Assembly: GCF_900105025.1 (NCBI RefSeq)
Contig: NZ_LT629759.1
Span: 1,426,001 to 1,490,000, forward strand
Length of the DNA stretch: 64,000 bases
Source of the DNA: Parafannyhessea umbonata
GTDB taxonomy: Bacteria > Actinomycetota > Coriobacteriia > Coriobacteriales > Atopobiaceae
Reading direction: 5' to 3'
Shown piece by piece: positions 49,538-58,209 of this stretch. The translations under genes were made by a program, and so were the position numbers. The notes beneath the pieces were generated by a model. It was not told the origin of the DNA. It made no database searches and saw nothing but the letters and a program-made list of their open reading frames with translations. Position 1 is the first letter of the stretch. Every line of letters begins with the position of its first letter.

Positions 49538-50487
49538 GCCTCCTCCAGTCCGAGCATCGCGCTTTCGCCACCGGCAAGCTCCGTCGCCAGCAGCTCGTAG
49601 AACGCCAGGATCACGCTCCACACGTGGTCGGAGTCCCTCCACGCCGCACTGATGGTGATGGCCGCCTCTTCGCCCAGGCCCACGGCGCGCAGGCGCGCGT
49701 CCGGGTGGTCGCCCATGGCGCGCATCGCAAGCGCGCGCGGCACAAAGCAGGCGCCCATGCCGCGCGCCGCCAGGTCTATCAGCGTCTCGGAGTTCTTGGA
49801 GTACACGCGCACCCACGGACGCACGCCGGATCGCTCAAGCAGCCGGCGCGAGAGCGCCCCCGGCTCGTCCGCCTTGCCCAGCATCATGAACGGGCAGCGC
49901 GCAAGCGGCGCCAGGTTGCCGCGCGCCGCCTCGCGCACGGCCTCGTCCACGTCGTCGCACACGTCCCGCAAGAGGCCCTCCGCCACGAGCATCACGATCT
50001 TCTCGCGACACAGCCTGCGCACCACCAGGCCGGGCTCGTCGTCCGGCACCGTCGCGACGGCAAGGTCCACGCGCCCCTCCTTCAGAAGGCTCACCAGCTC
50101 CTGGTTTTCCGACTCGTGCAGCAGCACGTTGATGCCGGGGTGCTCGCGCTGGAAGCGCGCGATCGTGGCGGGCATCAGCATGTGGCCGCGCGTGCTGGCC
50201 ACGCCCACGCCCAGAAGGCCGCGCTCGTCGCGCGAGATGTCCAGAAACTCCTGCCCCATCGTGCGCCGCAGCGCCTGGAAGCGCCGCGCGTAGCCCAGAA
50301 ACACGTCGCCGGCGTACGTCAGCGTCAGCGGCACCTTGCGGTTCACCAGCCTGACGCCCAGCTCCGCCTCCACGCCCGCGATGTGCGCGGACAGCGTCTG
50401 CTGCGTCACGGACAGCCGCTCGGCCGCCTTGGTGAAGCTCTTCTCCTCCGCAAGCGCCACGAAGTAGTCCATGGTCGAGAAGTTCAT
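49534..50487 (-). CDS. LysR-family regulator
   Basis: A 317-residue LysR-type regulator: N-terminal helix-turn-helix (MDYFVALAEEKSFTKAAERL, then SVTQQTLSAHIAGVEAELG) and a periplasmic-binding-like effector domain. ATG 50487 follows GGGGGAGGG. It is divergent from the NhaC-type antiporter, with two adjacent palindromes in between, so it most likely regulates that gene. Confidence 0.88.
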   Translation of the reverse strand: MNFSTMDYFVALAEEKSFTKAAERLSVTQQTLSAHIAGVEAELGVRLVNRKVPLTLTYAGDVFLGYARRFQALRRTMGQEFLDISRDERGLLGVGVASTRGHMLMPATIARFQREHPGINVLLHESENQELVSLLKEGRVDLAVATVPDDEPGLVVRRLCREKIVMLVAEGLLRDVCDDVDEAVREAARGNLAPLARCPFMMLGKADEPGALSRRLLERSGVRPWVRVYSKNSETLIDLAARGMGACFVPRALAMRAMGDHPDARLRAVGLGEEAAITISAAWRDSDHVWSVILAFYELLATELAGGESAMLGLEEA

Positions 50488-50537
50488 GGGCCTCGCCCTC
50501 CCCCGCCCCGTGGCCTCGCGCACGCGCGGGCCGCATC

Positions 50538-50566
50538 ACAAGTTGATCTTGTATCGCATATCGATA
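50538..50566. promoter_or_regulatory. Two adjacent 15-bp palindromes, LysR operator candidates
   Basis: ACAAG-TTGAT-CTTGT (50538-50552) and TATCG-CATAT-CGATA (50552-50566) are perfect 5+5+5 palindromes sharing one base, in the divergent LysR/NhaC promoter. Confidence 0.5.
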
Positions 50567-50669
50567 ATAACAGTTGGACTTACGCGTGTGACCCCCCTAA
50601 CCTAAGTGCCGCATACAGGGTGGCGCGCGCCGGCGGACCGGCGCGCCTTGGGCTGCGGGGAGCGGCAAC

Positions 50670-52049
50670 ATGGTCGAGGCGGGCATTCTTCTTACGTTTG
50701 CGCTGGTGCTTCTGGCGGGCATCGTGCTGGGGGCGCCGCTTCTGCCCCTGCTGGTGTTTGGCATGCTGCTGTTTGCGAGCTACGGCCTGTGGCGCGGCTT
50801 CTCCGCACGCGAGGTGGCGCGCATGGCGGCCAGCGGCCTCAAGTCCGTCGGGAGCGTGCTCACGCTCTTCGTGCTCATCGGCGCCCTCACCGCAAGCTGG
50901 CGCGCCGCGGGCACCATCCCGGCGATCACCTGCTGGTCCGCAACGCTCGTGAGCCCCAGGAACCTCGTCCTTCTCAGCTTCCTGCTCACGTCCGCCATGT
51001 CCATGCTCGTGGGCAGCTCGTACGCCGCGGCCGCCACGGTCGGCGTCATCTGCATGACGATCGCCACCGCCATGAAGGCGGACGTCGCGCTGGTGGGCGG
51101 CGCCATCCTCGCCGGCGCGTTCGTGGGCGACCGCTGCTCCCCCATGTCCTCCTCCGCCGCGCTCGTCGCCAGCATCACCAAGACGCAGGTGTTCGACAAC
51201 GTGCGCCGCATGGTCCGCACGGGCGTCGTGCCGTTTGCGCTGTGCTGCGTCGTCTATGGCATCGCGGGCATGACCAGCTCCGGCAGCGCCGTGAGGCCGT
51301 CGTTCGCCGGCTCGTTCGCGTCCTCGTTCGACCTCGGCTGGATCGTGATCGTGCCCACCGTCCTCATCCTCGTGCTGTCGCTCCTGAAGGTGAGCGTCAA
51401 GAGGACCATGGTCGCGAGCCTAGTGGCCGCACTTCTCGTCTGCGTCTTCGTGCAGCACGTGAGCGTCGCGGAGCTGCCGGCCATCCTCGCGTTTGGCTAC
51501 AAGTGCAAGAACATGGCCATCGCGCGCATGGTCAACGGCGGCGGCATCGTCTCTATGCTCCACATCGCGCTCGTCGTGGGCGTGGCGTCCACGTACTCCG
51601 GCATCTTCCGCGAGACCGGCCTGCTCCTGGGCCTGCGCGACTACGTCGACAAGGTCGCGCGCCACTCCACCCCGTTCGTGAGCGTGCTGCTCACGAGCAT
51701 CGCCACGTGCGTCATCGCGTGCGACCAGGTCGTGGCCCTCATGCTCACGTGCCAGCTATGCGAGGGCACGGAGCGCGACGGGTCCGCCCTCGCGCTCGAC
51801 CTCGAGAACAGCGCCGCCGTCATCCCGTCCGTCATCCCCTGGTCCACCTCGTGCGTCGGCATCGTCGCGTTTGTGGGCATGCCCATGACGAGCATCCTCT
51901 GGAACTGCCTCAGCGTCCTCATCCCCCTGTGGACGCTCGCGATCTCCATGTACCAGCACTCCCACGCCGGCTTCAGCGACACGCACACGGCGCGCCTGCT
52001 GGGCCTTGACCGCCGCGACGACGCGCGCCGCCTGGCAAGGGCTGCGTAG
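50670..52049 (+). CDS. NhaC-family Na+/H+ antiporter
   Basis: A 459-residue membrane protein with about eleven to twelve hydrophobic segments. The signature AGAFVGDRCSPMSSSA, with Asp in GDRCSP, and a repeat-like GGGIVSML in the second half fit the NhaC type. It may move sodium, or a carboxylate or amine as some relatives do (malate/lactate antiporters). GGGGAG precedes ATG 50670. Regulated probably by the divergent LysR protein. Confidence 0.84.
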   Translation: MVEAGILLTFALVLLAGIVLGAPLLPLLVFGMLLFASYGLWRGFSAREVARMAASGLKSVGSVLTLFVLIGALTASWRAAGTIPAITCWSATLVSPRNLVLLSFLLTSAMSMLVGSSYAAAATVGVICMTIATAMKADVALVGGAILAGAFVGDRCSPMSSSAALVASITKTQVFDNVRRMVRTGVVPFALCCVVYGIAGMTSSGSAVRPSFAGSFASSFDLGWIVIVPTVLILVLSLLKVSVKRTMVASLVAALLVCVFVQHVSVAELPAILAFGYKCKNMAIARMVNGGGIVSMLHIALVVGVASTYSGIFRETGLLLGLRDYVDKVARHSTPFVSVLLTSIATCVIACDQVVALMLTCQLCEGTERDGSALALDLENSAAVIPSVIPWSTSCVGIVAFVGMPMTSILWNCLSVLIPLWTLAISMYQHSHAGFSDTHTARLLGLDRRDDARRLARAA

Positions 52050-52101
52050 GCGAGAAGAACCGCGCACCCGCGTCCGCACCCCCCCCGGATGTGCGGCACA
52101 T

Positions 52102-52147
52102 ACGACAGACGCCCTGACCAACGAATGCTGGTCAGGGCGTCTGTCGT
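52102..52147 (+). terminator. Strong terminator hairpin
   Basis: Nineteen-base perfect arms (beginning ACGACAGACGCCCTGACCA) with an 8-nt loop, about 50 nt past the NhaC stop and before the insertion-sequence nest. Confidence 0.85.
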
Positions 52148-52211
52148 TATGCGATGGGCGCTGTGCGCGATGGCCGTCCCGCGCGATGGCTGCCGCGCGG
52201 GAGAGGTGGCG

Positions 52212-53189
52212 CTAGTTGTTGTGTGCCATGACGTTGTTTACACCGACGATGCGTGACATCGGCGGGAGGCCGCCGCAGGCGCCGTGGGGCCTGGCCCAAT
52301 TGTAGCGGTCGATGAAGGGTGAGAGGGCTGCCGCCCTCTCACCCTCGCTCGCGTAGGCGCGCGCGTACTGCCACTCCTGCGCGAGCGTCCTGTTCATTCG
52401 CTCCACTTTCCCGTTCTGCCAGGGGCTGTAGGGCCTGGTGTACCTGTGCTCGATGCCGGACGCCGCGAGCCACTCGTTGAACAGCCGAGAGCGGTACCCC
52501 GGCCCGTTGTCGGTCATCACGCGCTCGACCTCGACGCCGAGGCCGCGGTAGAAGTCCCGGGCGCGACCCATGAACGCGACGCAGGTCTCCTTGCGCTCGT
52601 CGCCGAGCAGCTCGGCGTAGGCCACCCTGCTCCTGTCGTCGACCGCCACGTGCAGGCAGGCGGTGCCCGCCCCAGAGTCGGCGTGGCGCAGGGCGTCGGC
52701 GCCGCGCGCCCTCCAGCCGCCGCCGTCGGGGACCCTCGCGACCTTCTTTACGTCCACGTGCACGAGCTCGCCGGGCCTCTCCCTCTCGTAGCGGCGCGGG
52801 GTCACGGGGCCGCGCCTCCTGGGCTCGCCGGTCACGCGGTCGACGTCGGCCAGGCGCGGCAGGCCGTTGCGCGCGACGATCCTGGCGCAGGTGCGTGCGG
52901 GCACCCCGGTCTCGGCGGCGAGGGCGAGCGGGGCGAGCAGGCGGGCGCGGCGGGCCCCCACGACCCTCGCCTCGACGTCGGGGGGCGTGAGCCTCGCGAG
53001 GCGCGAGGGGCGGCTGCGGCGGTCCGACAGCGGCTCGCCCGCCTCGGCCCTCGCGATCCACTTGTGGGCCGTCTGCCTGCTCACGCCCGCCTCCCGGGCG
53101 ACGGCGGACACGCTCTCGCCGGCGCGGACGCGCTCGACGAGCCTCTGCCGCCCGCGGGGCGTGAGCCGTGAGTTAGAATGCTGGAACAA
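52212..53189 (-). CDS. IS481-family transposase
   Basis: A 325-residue transposase with an N-terminal helix-turn-helix (VSAVAREAGVSRQTAHKWIA) and a DDE integrase core: LVHVDVKKV (Asp), VMTDNGPGYRS (Asp) and SPWQNGKVERMNR (Glu). All three catalytic residues are present. It appears to start at TTG 53189 after GAGAGGAG. The stop codon TAG lies just outside the inverted repeat, in the flanking CTAG. Confidence 0.88.
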   Translation of the reverse strand: MFQHSNSRLTPRGRQRLVERVRAGESVSAVAREAGVSRQTAHKWIARAEAGEPLSDRRSRPSRLARLTPPDVEARVVGARRARLLAPLALAAETGVPARTCARIVARNGLPRLADVDRVTGEPRRRGPVTPRRYERERPGELVHVDVKKVARVPDGGGWRARGADALRHADSGAGTACLHVAVDDRSRVAYAELLGDERKETCVAFMGRARDFYRGLGVEVERVMTDNGPGYRSRLFNEWLAASGIEHRYTRPYSPWQNGKVERMNRTLAQEWQYARAYASEGERAAALSPFIDRYNWARPHGACGGLPPMSRIVGVNNVMAHNN

Positions 53190-53287
53190 GGGGGGGCTCC
53201 TCTCGCTGCAACCTTCGACAAGTCACAGCTTGGGGGAGTCCTCCCCTTTTGTCACGTCATGTGTCAACAACCTGTTGGCACACAACA
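52217..53287 (-). mobile_element. IS481-family insertion sequence
   Basis: Terminal inverted repeats TGTTGTGTGCCA (left 52217-52228; right complement 53276-53287) bound a 1071-bp element, with similarity continuing inward (GTTGTT-ACAC). CTAG lies at 52212-52215 and again at 53289-53292, one base from each end, and may be a short target duplication; the second copy also belongs to the IS110 end. Only one copy is in the window. Confidence 0.82.
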
Positions 53288-53409
53288 GCTAGACGATATG
53301 TAGAGTGATCGGGACCTCACTCTGTAAAGCAGTGGCCATCGAGTGGCAGCGTGGGTTAGGCTCGGTCTTGAAGGAGTCCGGCTTACCACATTCACAGGAG
53401 GTCCCGACC

Positions 53410-54495
53410 ATGTTGTACTCTACCAGCATCGGCCTTGACGTGCACGCCCGTTCCATCAGCGCCGCGGCGTTCGTCTTCGAGACGGGCGAGGTCGTGCAGC
53501 GCACGTTCGGCTACGACCCCGACGCGGTCGCCGCCTGGGCGGCCTCGCTGCCGCAGCCCGCGGGCTGCCTCTACGAGAGCGGCCCCACGGGCTTCGACCT
53601 GCAGAGGAGGCTCGTCGCCCTCGGGCTGCCCTGCCACGTGGGCGCCGTCTCGAAGATGGTGCGGCCCTCGGGCGACCGCGTCAAGACCGACAGGAGGGAC
53701 GCCCTTTTCCTCTCGAGGCTGCTGGCCGTGGGAGAGTTCGTCGAGTGCGCCCCTCCCACGCCGGCCATGGAGGCGGCGCGCGACCTGTCCCGCGCCCGCG
53801 AGGACGCGCGCGAGGCGCTGATGAGGGCGCGCCACCAGCTGTCGAAGTTCCTGCTCAGGAAGGGCCACGTGTGGCCGAAGGGCAGGTCCACGTGGACCAG
53901 GGCGCACCGCGAGTGGCTGCGCTCCATCGAGCTCGACGACCCGTGCGAGCGGCTCGTGCTCGAGGAGTACGTCGCGCAGGTCAGGGAGTGCGAGGAGCGC
54001 CGCGACCGCCTCGACTCGGCCATCGCCGAGAGGTCCGGCGCCGACGACCTCGCCGGCGTCACCTCCAGGCTCCGCGCCCTGCGCGGCGTCTCGACCGTCA
54101 CCGCCTTCGGGATCGCCGTCGAGATCGGCGACTTCTCCCGCTTCGCCAGCCCCAGGGCGCTCATGTCCTACGTCGGCCTCGTGCCGTCGGAGTCGTCGTC
54201 GGGCGAGACGACCTCGAGGGGCGGGATCACCAAGACCGGCAACTCGCACGTCAGGCGGCTCCTCGTCGAGGCCGCCTGGCACCACGCCAGGCCCCTGTCG
54301 CCGGCCTCCGAGACCGACGTGGCCTCGTCGGCGGGGCTCCCGGCGGAGGCGGCGGGGATTGCGGCGCGGGCCAACCGCAGGCTGCACCGCAGGTACCTCG
54401 ACCTAAGGGCGAAGGGGAAGGGCGCCAACGTCACCAACGTCGCCGTCGCCCGCGAGCTCGTCGGGTTCTGCTGGGCGCTCGCCCTCTGCGGGTGA
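53410..54495 (+). CDS. IS110-family DEDD transposase, second copy
   Basis: Same 361-residue sequence as at 14728-15813, with no difference in protein or visible difference in DNA, so one copy arose recently. AGGAGGT precedes ATG 53410, and the same ribosome-site-masking repeat lies upstream. Any guide RNA carried on the same transcript would be cut by the IS21 insertion. Confidence 0.92.
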   Translation: MLYSTSIGLDVHARSISAAAFVFETGEVVQRTFGYDPDAVAAWAASLPQPAGCLYESGPTGFDLQRRLVALGLPCHVGAVSKMVRPSGDRVKTDRRDALFLSRLLAVGEFVECAPPTPAMEAARDLSRAREDAREALMRARHQLSKFLLRKGHVWPKGRSTWTRAHREWLRSIELDDPCERLVLEEYVAQVRECEERRDRLDSAIAERSGADDLAGVTSRLRALRGVSTVTAFGIAVEIGDFSRFASPRALMSYVGLVPSESSSGETTSRGGITKTGNSHVRRLLVEAAWHHARPLSPASETDVASSAGLPAEAAGIAARANRRLHRRYLDLRAKGKGANVTNVAVARELVGFCWALALCG

Positions 54496-54537
54496 GCCGC
54501 CGAGCCGCGAAACCACCCTCCCGCACGCGCGGCGCGG

Positions 54538-54543
54538 CCGAGG
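54538..54543. repeat. Target duplication of IS21, left copy
   Basis: CCGAGG directly precedes the TGT end of the IS21 element. The same 6 bp follow the other end at 57073-57078, and they occur once at the uninterrupted site (15856-15861). Confidence 0.9.
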
Positions 54544-54675
54544 TGTGTTATGTCAATAGTTCTTGAGCGAATATCGCATCGGGATTTGAGCGGATTTCTC
54601 ACTTGACTTGGGCGGGCCCTGCGCAATTCTCGCGGGGCCCGCCCTCCGCCGCTTCGGGCGCGGCCGCCGGACCGC

Positions 54676-55434
54676 CTACTCCGCGCCGCCCCCGTCCGGG
54701 GACATCAGCGCGTGCCTCACGCGGTAGGACTCGCCCCTGAACTGGAGGAGCCTGCCGTGGTGGACGACGCGGTCGATCACGGCCGCGGCCATCTGGTCGT
54801 CGCCGAAGACGGACCCCCACCTCGAGAACTCCAGGTTGGTCGTGAAGACGACGGACTGCGTCTCGTAGGCCTGCGAGACCACCTGGAAGAGCAGCCTGGC
54901 CCCGTCGACGTCGAGCGGGAGGAACCCGAGCTCGTCGACGACCAGCAGCTCGGCACGGCCGACCTGGGCGAGCTCGCGGTCGAGCCTGCCCTCGTCGCGG
55001 GCCCGGCGCAGCCTGCCGACGAGCGAGGAGGCGGTGAAGAAGCGCGCGGGCCGCGCCGACTGGCACGCCAGCACGCAGAGCGCCTCGGCCATGTGGGTCT
55101 TGCCCGTGCCGACGTCGCCCATGAGCACGAGGTCCTCGCGGCCGCCCAGGAACGACAGCGAGAGCAGGTCGTCCCTGCCGAAGCCGTCCGGCCAGGACAC
55201 GCACGACCAGTCGTAGCCCTCGAAGGTCTTGGCCTGCGGCAGGGCGCACCTCCTCAGGAGCTGCGCCCTCTTCGAGGCGTCCCTGCTCGCGCCCTCGGCC
55301 TCGAGGTAGCCGAGGAGGTACTCGACCTGCCTGGGCGTGCCCCTCCTGGCCCACTCCGCGAGCACGGACTTCGTGAGCGAGCACCTCTTGCCGGCCTCCA
55401 CGACCGCGTCCGCCACGCTCGCGCTACTCTGCAT
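54676..55434 (-). CDS. istB: IS21 helper ATPase IstB
   Basis: A 252-residue AAA+ ATPase. Walker A is GDVGTGKTH, Walker B LLVVDELGF, and sensor residues follow in VFTTNLEFSRW. IstB proteins guide the IstA transposase to the target. It overlaps istA by 11 nt and starts within the end of that gene, so translation is coupled. Length is normal and no damage is seen. Confidence 0.92.
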   Translation of the reverse strand: MQSSASVADAVVEAGKRCSLTKSVLAEWARRGTPRQVEYLLGYLEAEGASRDASKRAQLLRRCALPQAKTFEGYDWSCVSWPDGFGRDDLLSLSFLGGREDLVLMGDVGTGKTHMAEALCVLACQSARPARFFTASSLVGRLRRARDEGRLDRELAQVGRAELLVVDELGFLPLDVDGARLLFQVVSQAYETQSVVFTTNLEFSRWGSVFGDDQMAAAVIDRVVHHGRLLQFRGESYRVRHALMSPDGGGAE

Positions 55435-56887
55435 CCCGCGCCGCCTCCCCGAGGAAGCCGTCGTAGACGGCGAGGTCGGCCTGCCCCGGCTCGGGGCCGC
55501 CCGCGGCCACGCGCCTCGCGAGCGCGTCGCAGGACGCGTCGTCCGGGACCCTGCCGCCCGCGAAGATCCTCGCGGCCGCCTCGCAGGCGGCGCCGAAGCC
55601 GGAGTGCTCGGACGCCCTCCCTATCGCCCTGAGGGCCTTCCTCCTCCCGGCCTTGTCGCAGCGGTCGAGCTCTCCCACGAGCGCCCCGGGCATGTCGCGC
55701 CTGATGGTCGACTCCCCGAAGGCCCTCGGCCTCGCCACCAGCGCCGGGATCAGCGACGCCGGGTTCCTCACGGTCTCGCCCTCACCGAAGCTGCGCGCGA
55801 GCGTGGCGACGCGCCTGCCCCGGTCGGCGAGGACCTCGACCGACCTGGCGCGCACGCCCACCACGAGCTCGCGGTCGTGCCAGGCGGGCCCGACGCAGTA
55901 GAGGTTGCCGTCCACGCGCACGTAGCCGCGCTTGTCGGCGCGCGCGTGCGTCCACCTGACCGCGTCGAAGGGCGCGCCCGGCAGGGCCAGCATCCCGGCG
56001 AGGTCCTCGCGGAGCGCCTCCGGCGTGGGCGCCCCGGCCCTGTTCCTCGCGCCGGCGTTGATCCGCTCGCAGCCGGCCCTGAGCCCCTCGTTGAGCTCGT
56101 CGACCGAGGCGGCCTCGGGCACGGGGACGAGCAGGTTCCGGCGGAGGAACCCCACGGCGTTCTCGACGGAGCCCTTCTCGTTGCCGGAGTGCGGGTTGCA
56201 GAAGCGGACCTCGCAGCGGTAGTGGGCCCTGAAGTGCGAGAACAGCTCGGACTCGGTGACGATGCCGCGGAGCATGCGCCCGGCCTCCGTGGCGTTGTCG
56301 AGCACGAGGACGCGCGGGGCCCGCCCGGCCCACTCGAAGACGAGGCGCAGGCCCCAGCAGAGGCACTCGGACCTCTCGAGCTCCATTGCCACGCAGAAGC
56401 GGGCGTTCGAGTGGGGCAGCGTCACGACGAGGAGCCTGAGGGTGCGCGGGACGCCCGCGACGACCGCGCGGAACGACCCGTAGTCGACCTGCGCGGTGCC
56501 GGGCTCCCAGGCGAGCTCGAGGTAGCCCTCGCGCGGGGAGCGCGAGTGCCCGCGCCTCCACTCGCCCACGTATCGGCACACGGTCGAGTAGGAGCCCGCG
56601 TAGCCGCGCTCCTCCACCAGCCTGTCGTAGATCCTCTTCGCCGTGTGGCGCTGCTTCCTGGGCGCGCCGAGGTCGGCCTCCAGGACGGAGTCCACCCACG
56701 CGGCGTCGGCGTCGATCGCGGGGTGCGGCCTCGCGCTCACGGGCGCGGCCGGCGACATGTCCTCCATGTCCGCGTACTTGCGGACGGTGTTGCGGCTCAC
56801 ATGGAGCTCGCGCGCTATCTGCGACCTGGACGCACCACCGGCGTCCAGTTCCCTGATAGCCTGTCTTGTGTCAAGGGGCACGGTCAT
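55424..56887 (-). CDS. istA: IS21 transposase IstA
   Basis: A 487-residue transposase with an N-terminal helix-turn-helix (SRSQIARELHVSRNTVRKY) and a DDE core: AQVDYGSF (Asp), VLVLDNATEA (Asp) and NEKGSVENAV (Glu). Length and order are normal for the family, and the element looks complete and potentially active. Confidence 0.92.
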   Translation of the reverse strand: MTVPLDTRQAIRELDAGGASRSQIARELHVSRNTVRKYADMEDMSPAAPVSARPHPAIDADAAWVDSVLEADLGAPRKQRHTAKRIYDRLVEERGYAGSYSTVCRYVGEWRRGHSRSPREGYLELAWEPGTAQVDYGSFRAVVAGVPRTLRLLVVTLPHSNARFCVAMELERSECLCWGLRLVFEWAGRAPRVLVLDNATEAGRMLRGIVTESELFSHFRAHYRCEVRFCNPHSGNEKGSVENAVGFLRRNLLVPVPEAASVDELNEGLRAGCERINAGARNRAGAPTPEALREDLAGMLALPGAPFDAVRWTHARADKRGYVRVDGNLYCVGPAWHDRELVVGVRARSVEVLADRGRRVATLARSFGEGETVRNPASLIPALVARPRAFGESTIRRDMPGALVGELDRCDKAGRRKALRAIGRASEHSGFGAACEAAARIFAGGRVPDDASCDALARRVAAGGPEPGQADLAVYDGFLGEAARDAE

Positions 56888-57072
56888 CCTTCCTTCCTCT
56901 CCGGGCGGGCCTCGTCCGACTCATCATCAATCCCGCCCGGAGGAAACATAGCGGGGGCCGTGCCCCTTGCGCGGCCCGGGCACGGCCCCCATGCGAATAC
57001 TGCTCAATTCCCGATGCGTACGGTGGTCAGGTCCCCGTGCGACATCCGCGCAGTTCCTATTGAAAATCAACA

Positions 57073-57078
57073 CCGAGG
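57073..57078. repeat. Target duplication of IS21, right copy
   Basis: CCGAGG immediately after the CA end of the element; see the left copy at 54538-54543. Confidence 0.9.
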
Positions 57079-57265
57079 CGCGTGGGGCACCCCGCGATTC
57101 GACTATGCGCAGCGAGGCCGGGCCTCGCCACGCGCGACCCTAGACCAGCGGAGCTCCCCAGCCGAAGCGTCGGAATGCGTTAGCCAACACGCGGATATCA
57201 GACTTGCAGTCGTGCGTCGAACCAGACACGCCCTGGGCGCCGTCGCGCGGGAGGTGGCCATAGAA

Positions 57266-57309
57266 AAAGGTGGGCCGGTCCCCGAGAAGTCGGAGGCTGG
57301 CCCACCTTT
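57266..57309 (-). terminator. Terminator in the right end of IS110-type copy 2
   Basis: Same stem and minus-strand T run as at 16049-16092. Here it would end transcription of the DUF4282-like gene. Confidence 0.75.
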
Positions 57310-57334
57310 GCCACTTGACAAGTCTATCTACATA

Positions 57335-58117
57335 TCAGTCGAGCTTGTGGCCGCACTCGCCGCAGAAGTGGTCGCCCGGCTCGACGGGGGCGCCGCAGTT
57401 GGGGCAGAACGACGTCTTGGGTGCGACCTCCGTGGGAGCCACGGGAGCGGGGTCCGCGGGAGCCTGGTTGGAGCGGTCGAGCACCGTCGTGGGCGCGGTC
57501 TCGAAGGCGTCGGGCTCGGGCGTCGGCACAGGCTCGGGTGCGGAAGCGACGGGCGCCTCGGGTGCGGGAGCCGGAGCGACGGGGGCAACCGGCGCGGGCG
57601 AGGGAGTCGGTGCCGGAGCGGGCGTCGCGGGCGCGGAGGACGCGTCGCTAAAGAGCTTGCGCCTGATATCCGAGGTGTTGCGCGCGATCATGACGTTCAG
57701 TATCGCGAACTCGTAGCCCACGCGGAGCAGGATCTCGAGCACGATGCACAGCAGGGCCATGCCCACAAGAGAGCCCAAAAACGCGCCGAAGCCAAAGCTG
57801 AGGGAGCTCAGGGCAACCGATGCGCAGGCAAACAGGATGAACAGGGCGTTAAAGATGTAGAGCGCCTTCAGGATCTTGTCGATGAGCAGGATGTCGAAGC
57901 GCAGGAACGGACCCCAGCTCTTTTTGTCCTTGAAGCTCAGGTGGAGCTCGTTCTTATCGGAGATGAAGCGCTTGTAGCCCATGACCGTGAGTACGATGGC
58001 CGCGATGAACGCGACGAGTATGAGCACGCCCTCTGCTGCGCCGAAGCCAAAGAGCTGCCCCAAGGGGTTGCTGTTGTAGCCGTAGCCCCCGTAGCCGTAC
58101 GAGTTGATTCCAAACAT
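57335..58117 (-). CDS. DUF4282-like membrane protein with C-terminal zinc ribbon
   Basis: A 260-residue protein with three or four hydrophobic segments in the first 150 residues. FLRFDILLIDKILKALYIF and RVGYEFAILNVMIARNTSDIR resemble DUF4282. A Pro/Ala-rich linker of about 70 residues leads to a zinc ribbon (CPNC...CGECGHKLD). AAAGGAA precedes ATG 58117. Its stop codon lies within the shared end of the IS110-type element. It pairs with the next zinc-ribbon gene. Confidence 0.72.
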   Translation of the reverse strand: MFGINSYGYGGYGYNSNPLGQLFGFGAAEGVLILVAFIAAIVLTVMGYKRFISDKNELHLSFKDKKSWGPFLRFDILLIDKILKALYIFNALFILFACASVALSSLSFGFGAFLGSLVGMALLCIVLEILLRVGYEFAILNVMIARNTSDIRRKLFSDASSAPATPAPAPTPSPAPVAPVAPAPAPEAPVASAPEPVPTPEPDAFETAPTTVLDRSNQAPADPAPVAPTEVAPKTSFCPNCGAPVEPGDHFCGECGHKLD

Positions 58118-58209
58118 GTGCGATTCCTTTCGTTGGTGCGGTCAGTCTGACGCGGGGGTGGCGGAAGCCGTTCTTCTCGCCCGTCCCGCGGAAGGCCCTG
58201 GAACAAAAC

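Larger units (their letters stand above)
54544..57072 (-). mobile_element. IS21-family insertion sequence
   Basis: A 2529-bp element with TG...CA ends: left TGTGTTATGTCAATAG, right (complement) TGTTGATTTTCAATAG, flanked by the 6-bp duplication CCGAGG. It carries istA and istB on the minus strand. GC-rich hairpins near both ends (54610-54643 and 56953-56990) probably shield it from outside transcription. Its boundary is exact because the empty site is present in the intact IS110 copy. Confidence 0.93.
53289..57341 (+). mobile_element. IS110-family (IS1111-type) insertion sequence, copy 2, interrupted
   Basis: Identical to 14607-16124 but split by an IS21 element at 54544-57072. Segment 53289-54543 matches 14607-15861 and 57079-57341 matches 15862-16124. 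The subterminal repeats are at 53295-53304 and 57327-57336. The transposase is intact, but the 3' non-coding tail is separated from it by 2.5 kb after only 48 nt. Confidence 0.9.

Noticed and set aside
46673-49600. A 975-codon plus-strand frame opposite the hydrogenase-like and pseudouridine synthase genes
   Set aside because: It spans two unrelated well-supported genes on the other strand and has no domain; shadow.
55424-55434. Programmed frameshift joining istA and istB
   Set aside because: The 11-nt overlap is the usual translational coupling of IS21 genes, with an ATG for istB and no slippery sequence.
14607-57341. Composite transposon bounded by the two IS110-type copies
   Set aside because: The 38 kb between them contain housekeeping genes (aspS, ppc), and IS110-family elements do not usually move intervening DNA.
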